A DNA stretch of 7,866 nucleotides from Spirochaetia bacterium (GTDB lineage Bacteria; Spirochaetota; Spirochaetia; Treponematales; Treponemataceae): the NCBI GenBank assembly GCA_900769325.1, contig CAAGGF010000060.1, positions 1 to 7,866 of the forward strand, in the 5' to 3' direction. Both the position numbers and the translations under genes were made by a program. This document shows positions 5,120-7,866 of the stretch, in pieces. The notes below the pieces were generated by a model. The model saw nothing but the letters and a program-made list of their open reading frames with translations, ran no database searches and had not been told where the DNA came from. Within the stretch, counting starts at the first letter, position 1. Each line of letters starts with the position of its first letter.

Positions 5120-6328
5120 ATGGCAGGGATGAACAAATGCGTTGGTTGCGGACGCTCACTCACGGCAAAACAGAAATATGTAACGAAACATGGAAAACTT
5201 TTTCATGAAACTTGTCTTGACATGTTTTTAGAATCTGACAAGGGTAAAGAATGGGAATCAACATTCCTTCGTTCTAAGGCTGGTCAGAAAGAACAAATTG
5301 ATGAAATTATCGATTTAATGAAATCTTATGAAATGTTTACAGATTATCAGGAGTATGCAAAAATTGAAAATGATTTGGAATCATTGATTGCCGAAGAAAG
5401 TGATGACGATGCTTATTTATCTTTTATAAAAAAACGAGATGAATATACAGAAGGCTTGGTTGCCTATGTTAAGGAAAAGAAGAGACAAGAAGAATTTGCA
5501 TATGAAAAAGCTCAACAATATATGAATGATTTCAAACAGGTCGAATCAGTCATAAAAAATACTACTTTTTATGAAAATGATGAAAATAAAATCAAAGATT
5601 ATTTGGAATCTATTAAATATAATTATAGTCCTGAAAATGAAAGCAAATTAAAGAAAATTATTATAGTTGATTTTAAAACCCCCGAGCAGCCTAAAAATGG
5701 TTTGATTATCGCAGCGGTTATCATGATTATTTCAGCCTACCTATCCCCTGTAGGAATCATTTTGCTTATTGTAGGCATTGTAAAAAAGAATAAAGCAAAA
5801 AAGGCAATGAATGAAGCCTCTAAATCAAATTTTGAACTTTTCAAAAAAATTATGTATGCAAAATCAGAAACAGCATCTATTGAAGACAATTCTGATAAAA
5901 CCGTTGAAGAAATGATTTCGGAACTCTACGCTAGTTATATCGAACAGGAATTTGATTCTGACACTGCCGAACAGACTATTTTTGCACAATCAAATGAATC
6001 TGAAATCAAAAAAGCAACTGAATCGTTCAATATAAGTTCTGACGAGAAAATTCTTTTTGGTTATGACGATACATTAAAAAAATCTTTTAAAACAGGTTTC
6101 GTGCTTACAGATAAAAAGTTGTATTTTACAGATGGCAATAGTTTCAGTAAAAATATAAGCATTTCTGTTTTAGATATAAACAAAATCAGTTTCAAGAAAA
6201 AACTTGGAGTATCCTACATCTTAATAAACGATTCTTGTATCAACATAACTTCGCCGATTGGGCAAGATTCAGAAAAGCTCTGTGAGATTTTAAATAAATC
6301 TGTCAAAATTTTACAAAAAGGAAACTGA
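5120..6328 (+). CDS. Membrane protein with LIM-like zinc finger, coiled coil and PH-like domain
   Basis: 402 residues. The N-terminus has a LIM-like zinc site C7-x2-C10-x18-H29-x2-C32 (CVGC, FHETC). Residues about 55-185 are charged and helical, probably coiled coil. Residues 194-222 are strongly hydrophobic (GLIIAAVIMIISAYLSP then VGIILLIVGI), one long or two hairpin membrane segments, followed by a positive stretch KKNKAKK that favours a cytoplasmic side. A second helical region covers 230-300. The C-terminal part, about 305-396, has the pattern of bacterial PH-like domains (EKILFGYDD, KTGFVLTDKKLYFTDG, ISISVLDINKISFKKKLG, a closing helix EKLCEILNKSV). PH-like domains bind lipids or peptides. 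Both soluble parts would face the cytoplasm if the hydrophobic region is a hairpin. AGGAG lies before the ATG; Met4 is a less likely start. The gene is visibly more A/T-rich than the carB pieces. Overall family not recognised. Confidence 0.85.
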   Translation: MAGMNKCVGCGRSLTAKQKYVTKHGKLFHETCLDMFLESDKGKEWESTFLRSKAGQKEQIDEIIDLMKSYEMFTDYQEYAKIENDLESLIAEESDDDAYLSFIKKRDEYTEGLVAYVKEKKRQEEFAYEKAQQYMNDFKQVESVIKNTTFYENDENKIKDYLESIKYNYSPENESKLKKIIIVDFKTPEQPKNGLIIAAVIMIISAYLSPVGIILLIVGIVKKNKAKKAMNEASKSNFELFKKIMYAKSETASIEDNSDKTVEEMISELYASYIEQEFDSDTAEQTIFAQSNESEIKKATESFNISSDEKILFGYDDTLKKSFKTGFVLTDKKLYFTDGNSFSKNISISVLDINKISFKKKLGVSYILINDSCINITSPIGQDSEKLCEILNKSVKILQKGN

Positions 6329-6330
6329 CA

Positions 6331-7050
6331 ATGCCCGAAGATTTACCTAATAATGATATTGAACACTTAGATGCATTTGGAAATTACTCTAATAATAAAT
6401 ATGAGGATGGAATAATGAATCCCTCTTTGTTCAAATCTTCATCACCAAAAATCTTATGGATTCTGAGAGAAACAAACGGAAAATTTAGTCCAAAGGATTG
6501 GTGGGGAAATAAATCGTATAAAGATTCAAATCCGTTTGATGGCAAAAAACAAAAAGGAAATAAACGGCACACTTGGGAGCCGATAGCCCAAATCTGCTTC
6601 CAAATTTTGAATGAACGAGAACCGTGTAATGATTTAGAATTAGCATCGGCTTTGGAACGAATTGCTATTATCAACTTAAAAAAAACAGCAGGAAATGCAA
6701 AAGTAAATGAAAAATTCTATGACTATTTAAAAGTTCAAGAAAACCGAAATATATTTATTGAACAAATAAAAAGAATAAATCCTGACGTCATAATCGGTGG
6801 AAATACGCTTAATTTAATAAAACCTAATGAGATGTCTTTTAGACAGGGCAGACGAATATGCCTAAATTTATTCTCTGATAATTCGACTTCTATGAAAAAT
6901 AATTCTTGTTTCTGCTTTCTAAACAAACTTTTTATAAATCCTTATCATCCTTCATATGTTATGAACAAAGATGAATATGTAAAAATTGTTGTTGCAGCGT
7001 ATAGAAATTGGTTAAAAATACGGAATGAATGCTCTGTTTTTGAATGGTAA
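6331..7050 (+). CDS. Uracil-DNA-glycosylase-superfamily-like protein
   Basis: 239 residues with the spacing of UDG-fold enzymes: a first strand and loop ILWILRETNG (41-50) in the place of the G-E-x-P-G motif, RIAIINLKKTAG (110-121), a third strand PDVIIGGNT (151-159), and HPS (206-208) in INPYHPSYV at the place of the catalytic-site HPSP-type loop. The family flips and excises modified bases from DNA; several members act in repair and at least one UDG-like enzyme is known in phage defence. The canonical water-activating Asp/Asn of motif I is not clear (ETNG instead), so activity on uracil is uncertain and a binding or altered-substrate role is possible. It starts two bases after the stop of the membrane gene, so the two are translationally coupled. 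Last gene of the operon. Confidence 0.65.
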   Translation: MPEDLPNNDIEHLDAFGNYSNNKYEDGIMNPSLFKSSSPKILWILRETNGKFSPKDWWGNKSYKDSNPFDGKKQKGNKRHTWEPIAQICFQILNEREPCNDLELASALERIAIINLKKTAGNAKVNEKFYDYLKVQENRNIFIEQIKRINPDVIIGGNTLNLIKPNEMSFRQGRRICLNLFSDNSTSMKNNSCFCFLNKLFINPYHPSYVMNKDEYVKIVVAAYRNWLKIRNECSVFEW

Positions 7051-7073
7051 AATCATGAAACGAAGAATGAAAA

Positions 7074-7111
7074 AAAGCCAATCCGAATAACTCAGACTGG
7101 CTTTCTGTTTT
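7074..7111 (+). terminator. Intrinsic terminator of the five-gene operon
   Basis: A 13-bp stem AAAGCCAATCCGA (7074-7086) pairs with TCAGACTGGCTTT (7092-7104) with two mismatches and a five-base loop, followed by CTGTTTT. It lies 24 bases after the last stop and closes the transcription unit. Confidence 0.8.
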
Positions 7112-7164
7112 ATGACGATGATTTCAATACCCGCTATGCAAGCACTTAACCGCAGAACACTACA

Positions 7165-7184
7165 GAAACGGTGTCAGCCGTTTC
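7165..7184. repeat. Short perfect hairpin in the gap before the carB tails
   Basis: GAAACGG (7165-7171) and CCGTTTC (7178-7184) with a six-base loop. There is no T run, so it is not an obvious terminator; it lies beyond the stop of the short carB tail remnant and may be the end structure of that former gene. Nothing else is recognised between 7112 and 7200. Confidence 0.4.
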
Positions 7185-7200
7185 CAATCAGTGTACCACC

Positions 7201-7254
7201 TTACCTAATCATCGCATGATACTCTTGCAGAGATTTCACTCCACCTTCACTCCG
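7201..7254 (-). pseudogene. Second, diverged carB 3'-end remnant
   Basis: The minus strand reads SEGGVKSLQEYHAMIR then TAA, matching the end of the complete carB tail at 7308 (GEGGVKSLQEYHALIK then TAG). Most base differences are in third codon positions (for example CAA/CAG, GAG/GAA, GCG/GCA), so it descends from a working carB of another lineage and was not made by recent local duplication. Only about 17 codons remain. Such doubled gene ends are typical footprints of elements that integrate into the 3' end of a gene. Confidence 0.75.
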
Positions 7255-7259
7255 TTCGA

Positions 7260-7307
7260 GCACTTTGTGCCCTCTCTACCGAGTTTTAGCAGAGCAAAAA
7301 CTCGCAC
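7260..7307 (+). repeat. Two-hairpin palindromic element, copy D, between the two carB tails
   Basis: Hairpin 1 is GCAC/GTGC (7260-7270). Hairpin 2 is CGAGTTTT-GC with GC-AAAACTCG (7280-7304), each arm with one bulged base. The stem sequence CGAGTTTT/AAAACTCG is that of copy B. The element begins directly at the carB stop codon (7308-7310) and ends at the remnant tail, so it lies exactly at the junction. It may also serve carB as a weak terminator. Confidence 0.6.
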
Positions 7308-7866
7308 CTATTTTATCAATGCATGATATTCCTGCAGCGATTTTACTCCGCCTTCGCCGCCATTACCATTCTTTACCGCTTCAATTCCCTTTACAGCGGC
7401 AACAGCCCCAGCAAGCGTTGTGATGTAGCTAACCTTGTACTTTAAGCACACTTTGCGAATTGTTTTGCGGTCTTCAGCGTAGTTGCGTTTTGCCTTTGGT
7501 GTATTGATTACGAGGCAAACTTCCTTGTTCATAATCATATCAACAACATCAGGACGTCCGCCGCCGATTTTGTTTACTACTTCACATTTAATTCCGTTTG
7601 CGTTGTAGAAGTCGGCAGTTCCCTGTGTTCCAACCAAAGTAAAGCCGAGGTTTTTCAAAGTTTTTCCAATCATCAAAACCTGGTCTTTCTGGCTTTCCTT
7701 GTTGCTCAAAGAAATTAGCACTTTTTTGTTTTCCCATGCAGCCGGAGCGTGCGGAAGTTCCGAACCAGCAGCTTCCTGTGATTTGTAGAATGCCAGAGGG
7801 AAAGTTTCTGCAAGTCCCAAAACTTCTCCAGTCGAACGCATTTCAGGTCCCAAAATCGGGTCAACT
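7308..7866 (-). CDS. carB: Carbamoyl-phosphate synthase large subunit, C-terminal end (partial, 5' end outside window)
   Basis: The 186 codons visible here read VDPILGPEMRSTGEVLG at the right edge, the conserved end of the second ATP-grasp unit. The MGS-type allosteric domain follows (KKVLISLSNKES through FTLVGTQGTADF, VVNKIGGGRPDVVDMI, CLVINTPK, ITTLAGAVAAV), and the protein ends SLQEYHALIK. This domain binds effectors such as UMP or ornithine in characterised enzymes. The frame is intact to its stop. The gene must continue right of the window unless the window ends join, in which case its upstream part is the broken fragment at 108-1149 and the whole would be a pseudogene. The palindromic element D follows the stop directly. 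Confidence 0.92.
   Translation of the reverse strand, partial: VDPILGPEMRSTGEVLGLAETFPLAFYKSQEAAGSELPHAPAAWENKKVLISLSNKESQKDQVLMIGKTLKNLGFTLVGTQGTADFYNANGIKCEVVNKIGGGRPDVVDMIMNKEVCLVINTPKAKRNYAEDRKTIRKVCLKYKVSYITTLAGAVAAVKGIEAVKNGNGGEGGVKSLQEYHALIK

Noticed and set aside
6384..6926. Minus-strand frames opposite the UDG-like gene
   Set aside because: They are shadows with no start signals or recognisable motifs.

Overview
The window looks like an accessory region from a low-GC host-associated spirochaete, most likely a Treponema. This rests on the character of the carB-derived pieces, a spirochaete-style lipobox, and the style of the PIN/antitoxin and WYL proteins. The assignment is from recall and is only moderately secure.

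Layout. (1) Positions 1-1149 hold a minus-strand, broken copy of the second half of carB (carbamoyl-phosphate synthase large subunit). It is interrupted and bounded by small two-hairpin palindromic repeats. (2) Positions 1150-1323 are non-coding and hold a G/C-run hairpin repeat. (3) Positions 1324-2413 hold a minus-strand WYL-domain transcription regulator and its promoter region. (4) Positions 2414-3081 hold a minus-strand antitoxin/PIN-toxin pair in which the toxin carries an in-frame stop. (5) Positions 3272-3829 hold a plus-strand DnaA-like AAA+ ATPase reduced to the nucleotide-binding core. A 22-bp repeat flanks it perfectly on both sides, and a weaker third copy lies at 2384, so modules 3, 4 and 5 are separated by the same short sequence. 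(6) Positions 3901-4239 hold a minus-strand XRE-type repressor, followed by a divergent control region with four regularly spaced TTGCTNNNAGCAA-like dyads. (7) Positions 4372-7050 hold a compact plus-strand five-gene operon: small lipoprotein, Asp-box mini-protein, zinc-ribbon mini-protein, LIM-like zinc finger/coiled-coil/membrane/PH-like protein, and a uracil-DNA-glycosylase-like protein. It ends in a hairpin terminator at 7074-7111. (8) Positions 7201-7866 hold a second, short carB tail remnant, another palindromic element, and the genuine-looking C-terminal end of a carB gene that runs off the right edge.

How it may work together. The best candidate for an undescribed system is the XRE-controlled operon of block 7. 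It combines membrane-anchored or surface parts, two zinc-finger proteins and a putative DNA-base-recognising enzyme under one repressor with an unusual operator array. A defence or DNA-damage role is inference only. The carB pieces are arranged so that the left edge (carB up to GAKE, then repeats) and the right edge (starting VDPILGPEM) would be consecutive if the window ends were joined. This suggests either a circular or tandemly repeated molecule or an assembly effect at repeats.
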